Part shown: positions 12,401 through 25,100 of the stretch, one piece after another
Position numbering within the stretch: position 1 is the stretch's first letter
Layout of the letters: each line of letters starts with the position of its first letter
Assembly (NCBI GenBank): GCA_034670405.1
Contig: JAXDDX010000014.1
Location: 2,289,001-2,353,000, forward strand
Length of the DNA stretch: 64,000 nucleotides
DNA from: Hoplostethus atlanticus
Taxonomy: Eukaryota > Chordata > Actinopteri > Trachichthyiformes > Trachichthyidae
Direction of reading: 5' to 3'
The notes under the pieces: generated by a model
Databases searched by the model: none
What the model saw: the letters and a program-made list of their open reading frames with translations, nothing else
What the model was told of the DNA's origin: nothing
Position numbers and translations under genes: made by a program

Positions 12401-15400
12401 TAGTGTGGTATTGCCGACAATGAAAACAAAAGCAAGTACTAAAATTAAGCAGTCAAATGTGACTAAGATAATAGAAGCAACTGATTCATGCTGATTACAC
12501 TTGAATCTCATTCTTCCAATAATCATTGTGGGTGCATAAGGAACAGGGTTACACTGTGAACATATTGATGTCATGTCAAGTGTAAGCAGCTTTAGTTGTT
12601 ATATCTGCTTGACTGAGGTCAATTTTACACACCTGAACAAATAAAATATTGGCAGACGTTTTCCTGTTGTGCCAAGCAATTCAGTCTTATGTTTAGTTGA
12701 GAAATTGAGTTTCGTTCAAAGCAGTTCAGCTTACTCCATATTCACACCACACCCCCCCCGCCCCCTCTTTCAATACCTTTCTGCTCTGCTAGTCCAACCG
12801 TAGCCTAGACATTGCCTCAGCACCTCAGAACATCAGCGGTGCAGGTACATTTCACACATGACTCATTTGTTACGTCTTCAAGTTGTTTAAGTGGCTAGAT
12901 CTGACAGTATTGCCACTCAGTATACTGAGCACTCATTTTAGCGAGGTTTGGCTTTGGGACCTTTGATGGATTTTGATGAAAGGTGAAGAACAAACCAACA
13001 ACATAGGCAAACGATAAAAACATAGCCAAGGCTAAATCTATTTCTCACCATGTCTTCTTCATATTTTCAAGGAAAGACGAACTGAGCAACTGAGTCATTT
13101 CAGTGATGCAACACTTGCAGATGCATATATTGTAAAGGCAAAGTGCATTCACTATAAGTGCATAGATACCCACTACTTTTTAATACATATATTTTTCATA
13201 CATTGCTGAGAGAGTTGTAAAAGGATTTTTTGCCACTTGCTAACACAAAAACCCAGATGTAGCTGTCACGTAGCCCTCTGTCCATCAATCAGAGAATCCA
13301 AACCAAAGTATTTTCTATATTGGTATTCAAGTTAAAGGATATTCAAACAGCAGCATTTGGCAGCGACTCATACTGTATGTGGGAATTGGAATTCACAATT
13401 CGGATGACCCTTACTAACCGAGCTAATACTTGGCACTGTATCTGAGGATACAGTGTTTAGTTGACCAACTGTGCCGAGACAAACAGGGTCATCCCGGGCT
13501 CGCATCCCACAGGTATCACATAACAGCCTTGGCTTTTTGCTCTTTGTTGCACATGCAGAAATTGCTACGCTCAGTCAATGGCCCTCAAACTGCTACAGAT
13601 TGCAGTCCAAATTGAATTAGACAAAGACACGTTTTACAACTTAATCAGATACACTTTCAGACCACTAATTAAGAAGAATAATTACATATGCCTGTCCCCT
13701 GTGGGACAGAGTACTCCTAAGTGTGTGTTTTAGAGGGAGCATTATTAATTATGGAGGCAAAGGACTGAAATAATTATGGCTTTCTGCATTGTCATATCAA
13801 TTCTGGCGTGACTGAGGAAATAATTGTTTTGATCTGCACCGCTGCGTTCAAAATCTCAAGTCATACCGATAAACAATTCAGACACTTGAGAAGAAGATAC
13901 TGTAATTGTCTTCTTAAAGTTTTCCCTCAAAAGTGTCTCTCTTAAATTGAGTGGAAAAGTTTTCTTCCCAACCAACCCCACCCCCCAGCTTTTTTCCACA
14001 TCATTTTAACCCCCTAATCCGCACCTGTATTATACCACTGAGGAAAAAAGTCATCCACATTGAATCCCTGAAGACTTTGAGAGAGCCTCTGTTGAGCTAT
14101 GTGAGCTGCCTGGGGATGGGAAGGTGGAGCCGGATCAATAGAGCACCAGGTAACTTAAAGAGGGCTAGAAGCCTGTCAGCCTCATCCTCAGTCATGCACA
14201 CTTCAAATGTAAATACCTTCCTTTGTCGAGGATTGCATTTGAAAGTAGTCTGTATGAAGAGTTTATTGAGCAATTACATGTTTGTCTAATCCAATCCGTA
14301 CAAAATGGGTTCATTTTAAGAAGAATAAATAAGTTAAATAGGTTATCAAGTTACAAAAACTATGAGTACACAGCACACCACGAAAACAACATGTCAAACT
14401 GCCCAAGAAGAAGTTGAGAATGTTCTTTTCCCCCAGATGAACCACTTCTTTTAGAGAATGACTTTACCCTTAGGCTCATCGAATCCTCCTTGGCTCCCTA
14501 TGAGAACATGTGATGTACTGCATCTTCAAAATACACAGAGTGGTTGTTGGAGGCGTCAATCCCAAGAGCTTCTTTTATGGAGCTCCTTTGTATACGTCTA
14601 CTTCCTGAAGCAAATTGTATTATGACTGTAACCCCTCTTATCTATCTTAACCAACACCGCTGCCTTTCCTGAGACCAACAAGTTAACTTTTCTAAACTTC
14701 GGTCTCTAAAATGGAGGATGTAAGAAATCTGGGATGGTGCTGTGGAAGTTGAGAGTAAATCTTGGATTACAAGACAGAGATACCACAGGTCACGGTAAGG
14801 TCACGTGTAAATGATTTCTCTGAAGCATTAGATTCATAATGTAACAAGACACAACACAGACATCCATTTCCCATCACACTTAATTGCTTTGGGCATAGAC
14901 TCAGTAATACGCTTACAAGATTAAGACCCACAGAATGAATGTGTCATCTGCAATTCAGAAAGTGATGGACATTTTCTTTATCGAGCGTGAGCATATAAGT
15001 CACATGTATAAGTCGAGTCATCCCACAAAGCGTGCTCAATTGGACAAACTTCCACGGATGCTTGATTTCTCTCCGTTACATTCCTCTTCTGTCCTGGGCC
15101 CTGCCTCTACTCCAGTCATCACTTTTTCACAGTGAGTTTTCCTGTCTACCTACCCCTTTTTTCCAGGACAAAGAGGGGAGGCGGGAATGGCACCACAAAA
15201 GCACGGGATGAAAAGCGAGCGACTGATAACCATCAGCGTTCCACGGTAGACACATCGGTACGGTTACTGTAGAGACAAGCACCTCGGAGTGCCTCTCCAT
15301 TTATACCTCTGTCATAGCACAGAGCAATCAATAGAGTCATACAGATAAGAGCTCTCCTCATCTGATAGGGCTCTCTAAAAATCCATCTTTTCCCTAAAGG

Positions 15401-16650
15401 CCCAGCACTGATTAGACCCAATCACAATGCATTTGTGATACCTGCAAGATAACACAGCTATTATGTTTTTTTTTTTTTTTTCTTTATTCGTATTGTTTTG
15501 ATTATCTTTATTATTAGGAGAGTGGAAGAAACAGAAATGTGCAGCGGTTGTCATTGAACTTCTATCTCTCAAATGATCAGAGCCACACCGTAACTACAGT
15601 AGCATCTTCTGACAGCTGAAAACACACACTTCATTTCAAATAATACATCTCCAGGGTGGCACGAAAAGACACTCTATTGCAATGTATTTGAACAGGAAAC
15701 GGACCTTATATGAAAACTATATCCGTACAGTATCAAAAAGAACTCAAAACCTGGTTTCAGGACAGAGAACATGCAGAATGTCGGGAGGGAGAAATGCGCT
15801 CCCTCCCTCTTCCCACCTGTCTGTTCTGCTCACTTCCACAGTCGTATAATTATGATCAGCGTGTATAGAAAGAAAAAACATTATCCCGGTATTTTTAGAA
15901 ACGGGTTTCTCACATGGCGCTATGTTGATAGACAATGATTTCTGTTTCTTATTATATAAGGTGTGCTGTAACCAAGCATGAATCACCTTGATTAAACAGG
16001 GGCACTTTGGTTGTCTACTACTGTTTAAATCACATCTGCTGATATTAAATCTTCATGTATACCTATTTTATACTAGATCCCTTGCAACATATCATGTAGG
16101 ACCTGAAATTTCAAAATCAGTTTTGACAAGATGTCAATTTCCATCCTATCACTTTAACAAACAGCCATATGAATCCGTTGTTTTCTCCAGTAAAAGTATT
16201 TTTCCAAGAGACGATAGTGATGGAATAGATTGTATTACTTTGTTTATGCTCTCCATTTAGTCCTCTGTCGTTCCTCCTATAGAGAAAACATCTTAAATTA
16301 TAAGGTTGCAAGCAAATGAATGTCATTTCAATAATTGCGCAATTGCAAGTCGCTTCAATCAATAAACACTCCATACAAGCAGAGGTAACCGACATAGCTA
16401 ACACAGGGCTCTCAGTCATTTTTAGAACGATCAATACACTCTTTTACGGGATGGAGGCAAATTACTCTATTACTGCAAATCCCAGTAATCAATGCATAAT
16501 GAAAGTGTGATGTCCTCACCAGGGTTAAAAGAAGTCTCGGCCACATACGTGTGGCAAATACCCATCACAGCCTCCGGTCTGGATTATTTAGTGCCTTTAC
16601 TGGAGTCAGCTTAATTCAGAAAGACAAGTTGAGGTGCTTTTCAAGTATTT
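9491..16650. other. Noncoding; includes CNE-like stretches
   Basis: No gene recognised. Stretches near 11380-11660, 11900-12110 and 13720-13840 have few simple repeats and many homeodomain-type cores (TAATTAATTA near 11922; ATTAATTATGG near 13745; AATAATTATGG near 13770). They look like conserved noncoding elements of vertebrate gene deserts. That is inference from composition only; an alignment with other fish genomes would decide. Confidence 0.35.
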
Positions 16651-16658
16651 GTTGCTCG

Positions 16659-16710
16659 GGAGAGGAGAGGAGAGGAGAGGAGAGGAGAGGATAGGAGAGG
16701 AGAGGAGAGG
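16659..16710. repeat. (GGAGA)n microsatellite
   Basis: Pentanucleotide array of about 10 units with one GGATA variant. Confidence 0.9.
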
Positions 16711-18556
16711 AACAGATGTTTCCTGCTTCCAGAAGATGTTTCTTGTGTTTTTTTTTGTCCAGGCTTTTGTAAAAGAGTCTGAGATTAAGGACAAACGTAT
16801 GTAATTTATGAAACCCATAGAAGGAACTCAGTCATGTCAGCCATAATACTTCCAGGAGGTGTGCTTTTTTTTATATTCAACCTTGTGACTGGATCTCAGC
16901 TTCTATACAGTATAGTCGCTATACTTATGGAAAAGTGACAGATGTGGTCAACTGCTTTTCATCTTGCTTTTTGTGCATTTTGTGATCAAGCCTAAATGCC
17001 CCGTTCAATCAATCTAGCAGAGCAACCACATTGAGAATGATGTGAAGGGGCACATGCATTTGTCATGAATACACATCTGTCCTTGACAGCCATGGTGAGG
17101 ACATTGTGCCATGTTGTGTGAGGGCGCACTTTCAGAGCAGTTTGGATTGGCTCTTGTCGACCATAGAGCGGTGTCATGGCCCATTTGAACCAGCGGACTT
17201 ATGGATAACAGTCTGTCACCTTAGCATCTAATGAACTTGAATCAATATAATATGCTAAAAGAGTATTAAGCCATTCAATGAACCATGTCTGCCATTGTGA
17301 AATGAGACATAGGAGCGTAATGTTAGCCCCAGCAGATGCTAATGAAGAATCTTGTATTTTGTTTTGTCAATAATCAACACCCCTGAACTACAATATCCAT
17401 GCCCCATAAAACATAACCCAAGCACGGGGACATTTATCTTTTTAATCATCATCCCTTGCCAGATGACACAGTAATGAAAATGTTGATATTTTTCCTTTTT
17501 TCCCTTTTTCCTTCTCAGCCAGAAGGTGACAAGTAGTCTGGCGTGACCATCTGTGTGTGTCTTTTCCAGGGGTCACCATGGGGAACAGAGAAAAATGACA
17601 TGTTGTTACGGAGACGTTTCTTTGGCAGACATCGCGCCGTGTTACCTCACTCAACAAACGGTAACATGACAAGGATGTTGAGGAAACAAAATAAATGTGT
17701 GATTAGAGGTTTGTCCACGCTCTAGTCTAATGAGTTTAGTATAGGCAGACTTTTACTCAACAAGCTGAATGTAGCTATAAGATGTGTTCATGAAAAATAG
17801 TGGTTTTAATATTTGCTCTCAAATTGTATTTATTGCTGCTGGGCTGATCAAATTGTCTTGTGACTAATTGTTAAAGAGACTGTTCAACCTTTGTAGGTCT
17901 TGGCCATTTTTATTGTTTACATAAACACATGGAAACCTTAATAACCTGAATAAAGTGTTTCTAATGCTCGTTGCATAAGTGAAAGTGAACATCGTGCTTC
18001 TGTTGAAGGAGAATTATTTTCCCTGTTTGAAGGCGAGTTCTATTGTTGATGAAACCCTGAAAGAAAGAAATTATCTGTTTCCAACTTCATTCAGTGCTAA
18101 ATAATGTGTTTCTGAGGTATAATTAGTTGTTAAAAATGTCGACTGTAGAACAATCCTGCAACCAGGACTGAGCAGGCTGCTAAATAGTGAGCCTGCAGAG
18201 CAACACTCTTCTGATCTCCCTCATATTTCTGCTGCTTGTTCTTCTTCTTCCACCCAAAACTATCTTTATTTTTCTATCTTTCATTATTCCATTCTTTCTA
18301 AAATCACACACACACGCACAAACATACCTCTCATAGACGCTTGTACACACAGCTTTGCGACTAATTCTATGCTCCATATAGTGATATCCGATACTTCATA
18401 TGGTTTGGTTTAGTCTACGTAGGTACTAGATGGGTTTCATGAATTCACTGAGTATACACTGAGTATGCATTACAACTTAATTATATCAATTTGACTTAAA
18501 CTGGTCTCTTACTCAACACTATGCTAACTTTTCAAACAGCTTTCCAACTTAAGCTA
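16711..18556. other. Noncoding, no recognised gene
   Basis: AT-rich unique-looking DNA with no recognised family, RNA gene or repeat beyond short homopolymers. Confidence 0.5.
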
Positions 18557-18850
18557 TTAGGTTATCCATGCAGTATTTAAGTCTTTATTTGTAGTACTAC
18601 TACCCACGTTTCTGAATGTATCACTCTCTGATCTTCTCCGTTTTCCAATTTTACAACATTGTAACAGTCTGTCCCCGGGAACGACGTCTGGATCTGTCTG
18701 TACTTTATCAGGCACCAAACTAATTCTTATGCCAAACTCAAACTCAAAATACACACCAGTAGCACTAGAATAATATTCCCCTTTTGAGGGATGGTGAGGG
18801 ATGATTTTATAGACACCTGGCTCACTGGATGTAGTGCTGCATCTGTGCAC
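18557..18850 (-). other. Unidentified protein-like segment A
   Basis: An open frame of 97 residues on the minus strand, family not recognised. Its middle reads ISLVPDKVQTDPDVVPGDRL. This resembles ISLKPNTVQTEP...PGDRL in the minus-strand frame at 20066-20395, and the DNA is similar too (both contain AGTACAGACAGA). The two related segments sit either side of a Ty3/gypsy RNase H relic on the same strand. They could be remnants of the two LTRs, of another gypsy-encoded domain, or of an unrelated duplicated exon. The similarity is visible by eye over roughly 100 bp; the nature is unknown. Confidence 0.4.
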
Positions 18851-18969
18851 TTCAGATCCAGATTCCTCTTTTCATGTCGACTGAAACACACAAATAAAGG
18901 GAGAGAATTCAGTTAATTCATTGAGAACGAATTAGTTGACCACCTCACTCAACACTCAGTCGGACCCAT

Positions 18970-19440
18970 ACTGTCCGACTGGGATGCTGTTCAGCTGACA
19001 AGTGAGCAGGATTGGTGACTGTCATCTACCCCCAACCTATGGATGATTTTGAAATGAAACGAGTGATCCACACATTGGCATTTTTCATTCACTGCAGCAG
19101 GTTGTGATTGGAGCAGAGGATGAACTGGCGCCCCAGGTGATAGTAGCAGAGGGTGACACTCGCCAACTTGATGCCAAAACATTCCTTTTCTTCGGTGCTG
19201 TACTTCATGCTGCAAAAACGTGCCACTAACGTACAGCGCCAGGTGGTTCACCCTCCAACCTCCTGTCCTCTATTCTTCAGTCTGGAGGACAAAAGCGAGA
19301 GAAAAGCTATGGAAGAGCAGGAGAGACCCCCCCCCTCAAAGGTCCTGTTTCATTCTCTCAAAAGCCAACTGGTACTGCTCGGTCCACTGAACCGCATTTG
19401 GGTCAGCTGTGAGAAGGCAGGGTGCCTATAGCACAAGTGC
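18970..19440 (-). pseudogene. Ty3/gypsy retrotransposon RT-RNase H fragment
   Basis: Read on the minus strand, this encodes in order the end of the reverse transcriptase and the RNase H region of a Ty3/gypsy polyprotein. WTEQYQLAFERMKQDL (near 19340-19395) matches the WT..CQ.AF..LK block that precedes RNase H. SPALP*LFSRF follows, corresponding to the P.LALPDFS.PF block. KYSTEEKECFGIK, then YYHLGRQFILCSNHNLLQ and a degraded ITRF block (19040-19210) match the YSTVEKECLAI, YYLLGR.F.L.SDH.PLQW and RITRW motifs of the family. The usual Trp after LLQ is now a stop, and several frameshifts and stops break the frame, so it is inactive. No clear integrase or gag was recognised. A replicative reverse-transcribed element of this type would normally be 5-6 kb; only this part is convincing. 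Confidence 0.75.
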
Positions 19441-19499
19441 CTATAGTACTGGGCCAGCCCCAGAAACCATTACACCTGTTTGTTAGACTTGGGCCTAGT

Positions 19500-20060
19500 C
19501 CCTAGGGTATGCCACAATGGCTGCTGTCTTATCGACCTTATGGCAGACTTGCCCAAGAGCAGGGTGGGGCCGCCGGAGTCTCTGCCAGGAGCAGAGTAGC
19601 ATCTCTCTCGGGAGAAGACACTTGTGCCTGACTGCCCCACCATACACCACCCTGCCTGTCATGAACAGTCCCCTGTGCTTTTCCCCTTGGTCTGACATGG
19701 CGGTGACCCAAGCTACCCAAGCAACTTCCATCAGTGGTGCCTGGGAAGATGGAGGGGAAGAGAGAGAGAGAGACAAGAGTGAGTACAGCGAGTTGGGGGA
19801 ATGGGAGGAGTGGGTGTAGTGGAGACAGGACAAGGCTATTGCCAGCGGCGAGGAGCCAGTTAGGCCTGCTAAGTTGTCCTCTCAGGGCTCTGGTGGTGAG
19901 CAGGGGAAGCAGATGGATGGCCACTCTCCTTCTGGCCACCCAAATGTCACCACTCAAGACCTCCAGCAAGGCTTCTGGATCAGGCATTGGTGACATCTTC
20001 AGTAAGGCAAGCTGGGAAAGACGGGAAGATTATAGGGGGAAGCTCGACTGGGGGATGCTA
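19500..20060 (-). other. Possible degraded gypsy interior
   Basis: GC-richer than its surroundings. It has the longest minus-strand frame of the neighbourhood (19538-19996, 152 codons, starting MSPMPDPEALLEVLSG) but no domain I can name. Its position upstream of the RNase H relic on the same strand makes remains of gag or protease/RT possible. A GA-rich stretch lies at 19758-19776. Confidence 0.3.
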
Positions 20061-20065
20061 GAGAA

Positions 20066-20395
20066 TCAGTAACAGAGGCCTTCCTCAACCTGGCTGCACA
20101 CAATTATGTGCAGTGCCTGGTGGTCTTGCTTTTGGGGCTGGCTGGGCTGCAGGTGGGCAAGATGTTGTAGTTCTTGCCCCAGTGGTGATTCAATCACCCC
20201 TGTGCTGTGTTGTTCTATCCCGGGTTTCATCACAACTGTAACAGTTGATAGTCTATCCCCAGGAAGGACACTGGAGAGGGAGATCTCTGGTTCTGTCTGT
20301 ACTGTATTAGGTTTCAAACTAATTGAGCATATCATCTTCAAATCCAAATGCATGTTCCATTCATGGAAAGTGAGAGAAATATGTTTCCCCAGCAC
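20066..20395 (-). other. Unidentified protein-like segment B
   Basis: An open frame of 109 residues on the minus strand. The N-terminal part (ICSISLKPNTVQTEPEI, then VLPGDRL) resembles segment A at 18557-18850. The C-terminal half is Gln/His-rich (HLQPSQPQKQDHQ). No known family was recognised. It is upstream, on the same strand, of the gypsy relic. Confidence 0.4.
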
Positions 20396-20456
20396 AAAAC
20401 CATGGACATAGAGGAGACATGACTAGAAACAGACAGTAGTTTGATTTCAAAATAGC

Positions 20457-20660
20457 ATGGTGGAAAGAAAGGGCATGGAGGTCAGGGTGATGGGTGTATA
20501 CATTTGCCTTTTACTAGGGCGACCCAGGTTCAATTCCCTAACTCATGCCAATATGTTTTCTGCTGTGAGTGAAGCTTTTTGGAAAAAAGAAATCTTATTT
20601 AACCACAACCAAAACCTTCTCACCAAGATTAGTTGCCTAACCATAACCATGCAGAGGTGA
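20457..20660 (+). repeat. SINE/MITE-like repeat with tRNA B-box
   Basis: Contains GGTTCAATTCC at about 20528-20538, one base off the RNA polymerase III B-box consensus GGTTCGANTCC. A stretch rich in AACCACAACC, AAACCTT and GCCTAACCATAACC follows. The minus strand of 27644-27979 has the same architecture: GGTTCAATTCC, then CTGACTCAT, then TTAACC-type repeats. No convincing A-box was found, so the tRNA-derived origin is uncertain. Confidence 0.4.
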
Positions 20661-20689
20661 CTAAGATGCTACTCCTAACATACAATATT

Positions 20690-21335
20690 ACACCGTCATT
20701 CAAAAGAAAACGGCAGGTAGTAGAGCCTTTTCTCACTTCCTATCCCTGTCTCCCTGCTCGAGAGATCGGAGAGGCAAGTTCTATTGATATGTTTAAATCT
20801 AGGCTAAAAAGCTTTTAATCTTCTCTATCTATAATTACTGGGAGTTACTCAGCCTCTTCTCAGAGTAAGGTTAGACTGCACTAGCTCAGGTTCCTGCCGA
20901 TGGGCCATGTACAAACATTACATTAAGCAGACGCTTTTATCCTGTTTTTATCTGTTTCCAGGTTGTGGCTGTGGCTTGGCAGTGCTGGTGTCCTCATGGT
21001 CCCCCACTCCTAAGACGATGCTGACCAAGCTGCTGTTGACGACCCCACACCAGATCCGGATGTTTCACCACAAGTGTCCTTGCTGTGTTTGTGCTGTGTA
21101 CTTTGTTTATGTTCCATTTTGTTACCAACATCTCATCATTGTTTGCCCTCTCTCGGCATCCATTGCATGCCTGACCATCCTGGTAGGGGGATCCCTCTCT
21201 GAGTAGCCCATCCCGTCTTCAGTGAGGGTCTAAGGTCGGGGAATGTTGTGTTTGGTCATTTATTGTTTTCATAATGTGGGCATGGTGAAGGCCTTTGAGA
21301 CTGTAACTGTGATTAAGGGCCAATAAATGTAACTT
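20690..21335 (+). mobile_element. LINE (L2/CR1-like) 3' fragment
   Basis: The plus strand encodes the extreme C-terminus of a LINE ORF2. IDMFKSRLKSF followed by a stop at about 20818 matches the F.SRLK.FLF ending typical of fish L2/CR1-like pol proteins. The downstream 3' UTR ends with GCCTTTGAGACTGTAACTG and TGATTAAGGGCCAATAAATG, then a short ACTTG repeat at about 21335. This is the familiar 3' terminus of a teleost non-LTR family, with its polyadenylation-like AATAAA and microsatellite tail. A short piece (20925-20940) also contains GCAGACGCTTTTATCC, found in the 3' UTR of another L2 family, possibly a second small insertion. 5'-truncated, as is usual for LINE copies. Confidence 0.65.
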
Positions 21336-22545
21336 GACTTGATCAATTAGGGACAGGTGTGCCCCATTAACTGGTTGGGCTGCTCCTGCCACAAATATCG
21401 AATTGGATCTTTCCTCAAATGATACTGAATACTTCTATACTAAAGCAATGCTTACTGACTTTGACAGTGCTAGATTTTCTCTGCTGCAGAAGGTTGTACC
21501 CTGCTGAGTACACAAGCGTGTATATTTTATATGGTTTCCTCTTGTTTTTCTAACTGTGAAGAGGTCTGTGGCAAATTTCAGAGGTGTACCTCATCTAATA
21601 TGTCATCTTAAAACACTCAATTGAATGTCTCCCTTTCTGATACTTTTGACAAAATTACCATGGTGATACATTTTTCATTCAAACACCCTAATGTTCTTCA
21701 TGACTCATTCTCATAGCAAGCAGCAAGGAAGATAACATTTTATTAGCACAGAGTGCACACACATAATGAATTTGATTATTTGATTCTGAATTTGATGTTT
21801 TTTGATGTTACATTTGCAGCATAACAATGGACTCTCAGGATGAACAGATTACATCTGTTTGTTGTCGACAAATCTGTTGATTTCTGCCAAACGACACAGT
21901 TGGCAACACCACTTCCCCGTAAATATGTTGTGCTTTTATCAAACTTGAAGAGTGCGTTTCTCCCATGCACATATCGCATAAGAATGAATAAAATAAAACT
22001 GAAAAACATTTTTCTATATAATTTGATGCCAGGAGAAAAATGAGTTATAGAACAGGCTAAGCCTTAATCTAGTGTCATAAAAACTTCTATATTGGCTTTG
22101 TGGAGACATATGGAGATATTTGATGTGTCCGTATGACATATTATGTAGTAGGTTAGGAACACTGGAATGGGAGGTTAATGAGGATGAAATCTCATGGGAT
22201 GAAATCTTGTTCACCCACACGATTTTCTAGTCATATTTGCTTCCATGGCCTTCAGGATTTCTGGTGTGAGGTTGTTAAGGAACAAGAAGCTTTGATTATG
22301 GTATCTTTGGTATCTTTAACAAATAATTAAGTATGGAGACAGACTATAATAAAAGCCTGTTGATCCACAGGACAATGTTTTATTAGATTATAATGATATG
22401 TTAGTTGTTAGTCAGTAGTCCACATCATTTAGTCCAGTACTGCCAAAAGAAATGATGTAATTTACTGATTTACTGAAACTGTATTTGCTGGGTGGGTGCA
22501 GTTTTCCCAAACAAGTGGAAAAGTGTTTTCATTAACAATGCTCTT
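21336..22545. other. Noncoding, no recognised gene
   Basis: AT-rich, no recognised family. Short open frames on both strands only. Confidence 0.5.
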
Positions 22546-22549
22546 CCAT

Positions 22550-23300
22550 GTTGGGAGTTATTACCCCAGTCAAAACAAGGTTAAAATCACCAGCTAGCAA
22601 ACTTCATGTCCATTACTTACAGATGAAAGACTTATTAACATCCAAAAATAGAGACAAATATCTTTCAGAACTTATTATTGCTAAGCAGTTTTATGTTATT
22701 GATTGCTATGTGAACCATACTCCTGTGAGTGTTGTTCCTTCCTCTACTGCTAACTGAGAATGATTTATTACCTTTATCGTTGATGTATCAGATCTAAGAT
22801 CACTCCTGCTGTTTCCCTTGCTGATACACTTTGCCCCAGTCTGGATTTCTTTAGCTAAATTTCATTGATTTAATTTCTAGATGTTTTAGTTACTACTAAG
22901 ACTATCCATCTGTCTGATATTATTCAAACTAAATTGTTCAAAGTGGTTGTAGAGGCTGTAGGCACTTGCTAGATTACTATAGTGAATAGCTTTTTCTCCA
23001 GTGGGTCCTGACTACTTCCTGATGGCAAGTATTTAACCTCTCCTGAAAGAAACACTACCTTGATATCTTTCAGAGTTACAGCAAATCTCTAACGTTGTGA
23101 GTGAATGTGGTATCAAAGCCATCTCCAATAATAGGTGGAGGAAAAAAATAAAAATGCCAGTCTTGCTTTCTTAAACATCATAGTATAGAAACCGCCCTTC
23201 TCGGGGGTTGCTGATGGTCTCCTGATGAATGCAGATTCTGTTGAGTGCTCCGCATCAGTGCTGCTTGACCTAAGTGCAGCCTTTGACATGATTGTGAATG
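22550..23300 (+). pseudogene. LINE reverse transcriptase relic
   Basis: A heavily mutated plus-strand non-LTR pol fragment. Around 22640-22760 the frame ...DKYLSELIIAKQFYVIDCYVN matches the linker before the RT domain (..F..I..L.NP..). Around 23215-23300 it reads ASVLLDLSAAFDMIVNE, matching the hallmark LLDLSAAFDTVDH motif (RT motif A, with the catalytic Asp). Between them many frameshifts and stops break the remains of the first RT blocks. The YADD motif and the C-terminal part were not found downstream, so the copy is truncated at about 23.3 kb. The family is probably an L2/CR1-type teleost LINE. Inactive. Confidence 0.65.
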
Positions 23301-24772
23301 AAAAGTAGTTTCTGTTCAAGTACAGCAGTACAAGTAAACACTGGAACAAGGAAATAGGGCGAAACATTTTAGCATCGTAGCTGAATCATGACAACAATGT
23401 CAGTTAATGAAAATCACCTTAAACAGCACTTCTCAAGAATCGCAAACATTCATTTTTTCAAGCCTCTCAGCTGAGGCAGAGCATTTTTTTCCACATGAAA
23501 GTAGTTCCTAGGAAACAGATTACAATAAGGAGCTAAGTAAGCGAGTTTTATTCTTCAACAGGTGAACACATAAATCAGTCGGACCTAATGATGATACAAA
23601 AGAAAACTAGGAATATAGGTTAAATGCAGAACCTTGACGGTATCCCTCTAGCTGCAGGTTACCATAAAAAGACTGACTGGCTGAAATGATCCTGTAAGCA
23701 ATGCATTTTCATAGAAATGCTTGCTGCTGTGTGTAGAGAGAGCTAGGTTAGACCATTAAATTCATTGCTGTGTCTAAAAAGTCACATGCCTGTAATTACA
23801 TTTGTATCTGTAACAGTGTCTTCCCTATATTTTGTATCCAACTCTGGTGGTAGGAAGTGAAAAGCCATATTATGTGGGGGGGTCAGGGGCAATCGTCCCC
23901 ACGTCCCCAAGATCAAGTCGACTTTTTACTGCTATGTGAAAAATAAATATAATGCCTCTTTAGTTAAAGAGACAATTTAGAATAAATGTAATATTGTTTT
24001 ATCATGGTGGGTAATGATCTTATGTGCTGTATTCTGCATATTACAGCAGTAGTTACAGCAGAAGTTTTCTGATGACAGCCTAGTCAAAAGGTGTGTTTAG
24101 TCTTTCCTTTTTTTATCATTATTTGGCAAGTGACAATACAGACCACACGATAAATGCATTTATTCTATTGCATGAGGAGAACTTTTTTTTTTCCAAGCGC
24201 TTAGTGGAAATGGGATGGAAAACAATTTGGACAGAACAGCATTTGAGGCACAATTTTGGTTATGTTTGCAGAGCCGAGTTATCCCATCCCAGGGCCCCGG
24301 GGCGATTAAGACTTTCGCGGCCCTGCTCACATCATCAACTCCCCAACAGCACGCACACACCCCTGAGCAAAACATGCAGGTATTCAGGGTAACCATTGGA
24401 AATCCATTTATCAGGCAACCATTCTATAACCAATTAGCGTATACCAATTCAACAAGGCGAACCAACAATTCCTTTAGTGAATCAGTCAGGCACTGTAACA
24501 AAGCCACTATCTGTTTTAACATAAAGCAGCTCGACTGACATTCAGTCCTGGCAGCATTGTAGCCTTGTAGCCTACTAGGCGCAAATTCAGTTCAGAATTT
24601 CCCTCAGTGAGAAGAGGCTACAGGTTGCAGCTGTCAACTGGGACCAATAAACATCAGTGCATAGGGCATAGTAAAGTTACACAATACCAGCCCAGGCCTT
24701 TTAATGACAGAATCACACTACTTTTATTTTGATACACATTGCACAATGAGAGTGTAAAGCATGAAAAAATAC
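23301..24772. other. Noncoding, possible hAT flank
   Basis: No gene recognised. The G/C-rich spot at 23875-23915 (GGGGGGGTCAGGGGCAATCG) resembles the end regions of fish hAT elements and may belong to the element whose transposase C-terminus lies at 24773-25100. No matching terminal repeat was confirmed. Confidence 0.3.
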
Positions 24773-25100
24773 TTACCACTCATGAAGGCTTTTCTCCTGC
24801 TTTTTCTTTGAGGCAAACTCTTGGATTAGGTCATTAGAATCCAACTGGCACAGCAAGTCATATTCAATGGACATCAGAGTCAAATTGTTCAGTCTGTTTT
24901 CATGCATTGAAGTCCTCAGTCTGTTTGATAATCCCTAACTTCAAAAATGGGTTTTCGTCACTGGCATTTGAAACAGTGAAAGCTAAATCCTGAGTGTAAT
25001 GTCAACATGAGGAAAAGCACTTTGCCGTTTCTCTTTTGCTGGTAGAGGGTGAATAAATGAGCCATTCTCTGGGAACCTTCTCTCCATTTCGTAAGGAGCA
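24773..25100 (-). pseudogene. hAT transposase C-terminal fragment
   Basis: On the minus strand an open stretch of about 49 codons ending at a TAA (24773-24775) reads RLRTSMHENRLNNLTLM, SIEYDLLCQLDSNDLIQ and EFASKKKQEK. This is the hAT C-terminal dimerisation region, whose usual form is LRS.M...RL..L.L.SIE. Just upstream, in another frame, VSNASDENPFLKLGIIK corresponds to the (A)NASGERSFSKLK.IK block, so at least one frameshift separates the two. The conserved Ser-Phe-Ser is degraded. The upstream RNase H-like catalytic domain was not recognised. A possible terminal sequence on the same strand lies at about 26837 (CATAGGTGTGCACGGGG), so the original element may have spanned about 3 kb. Inactive. 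Confidence 0.75.

Noticed and set aside
16606..16818. Minus-strand frame with Ser-Ser-Pro-Leu repeats
   Set aside because: Translation of the (GGAGA)n microsatellite.
20528..20538. tRNA gene
   Set aside because: Only a B-box-like motif; no acceptor stem, A-box or cloverleaf could be drawn.
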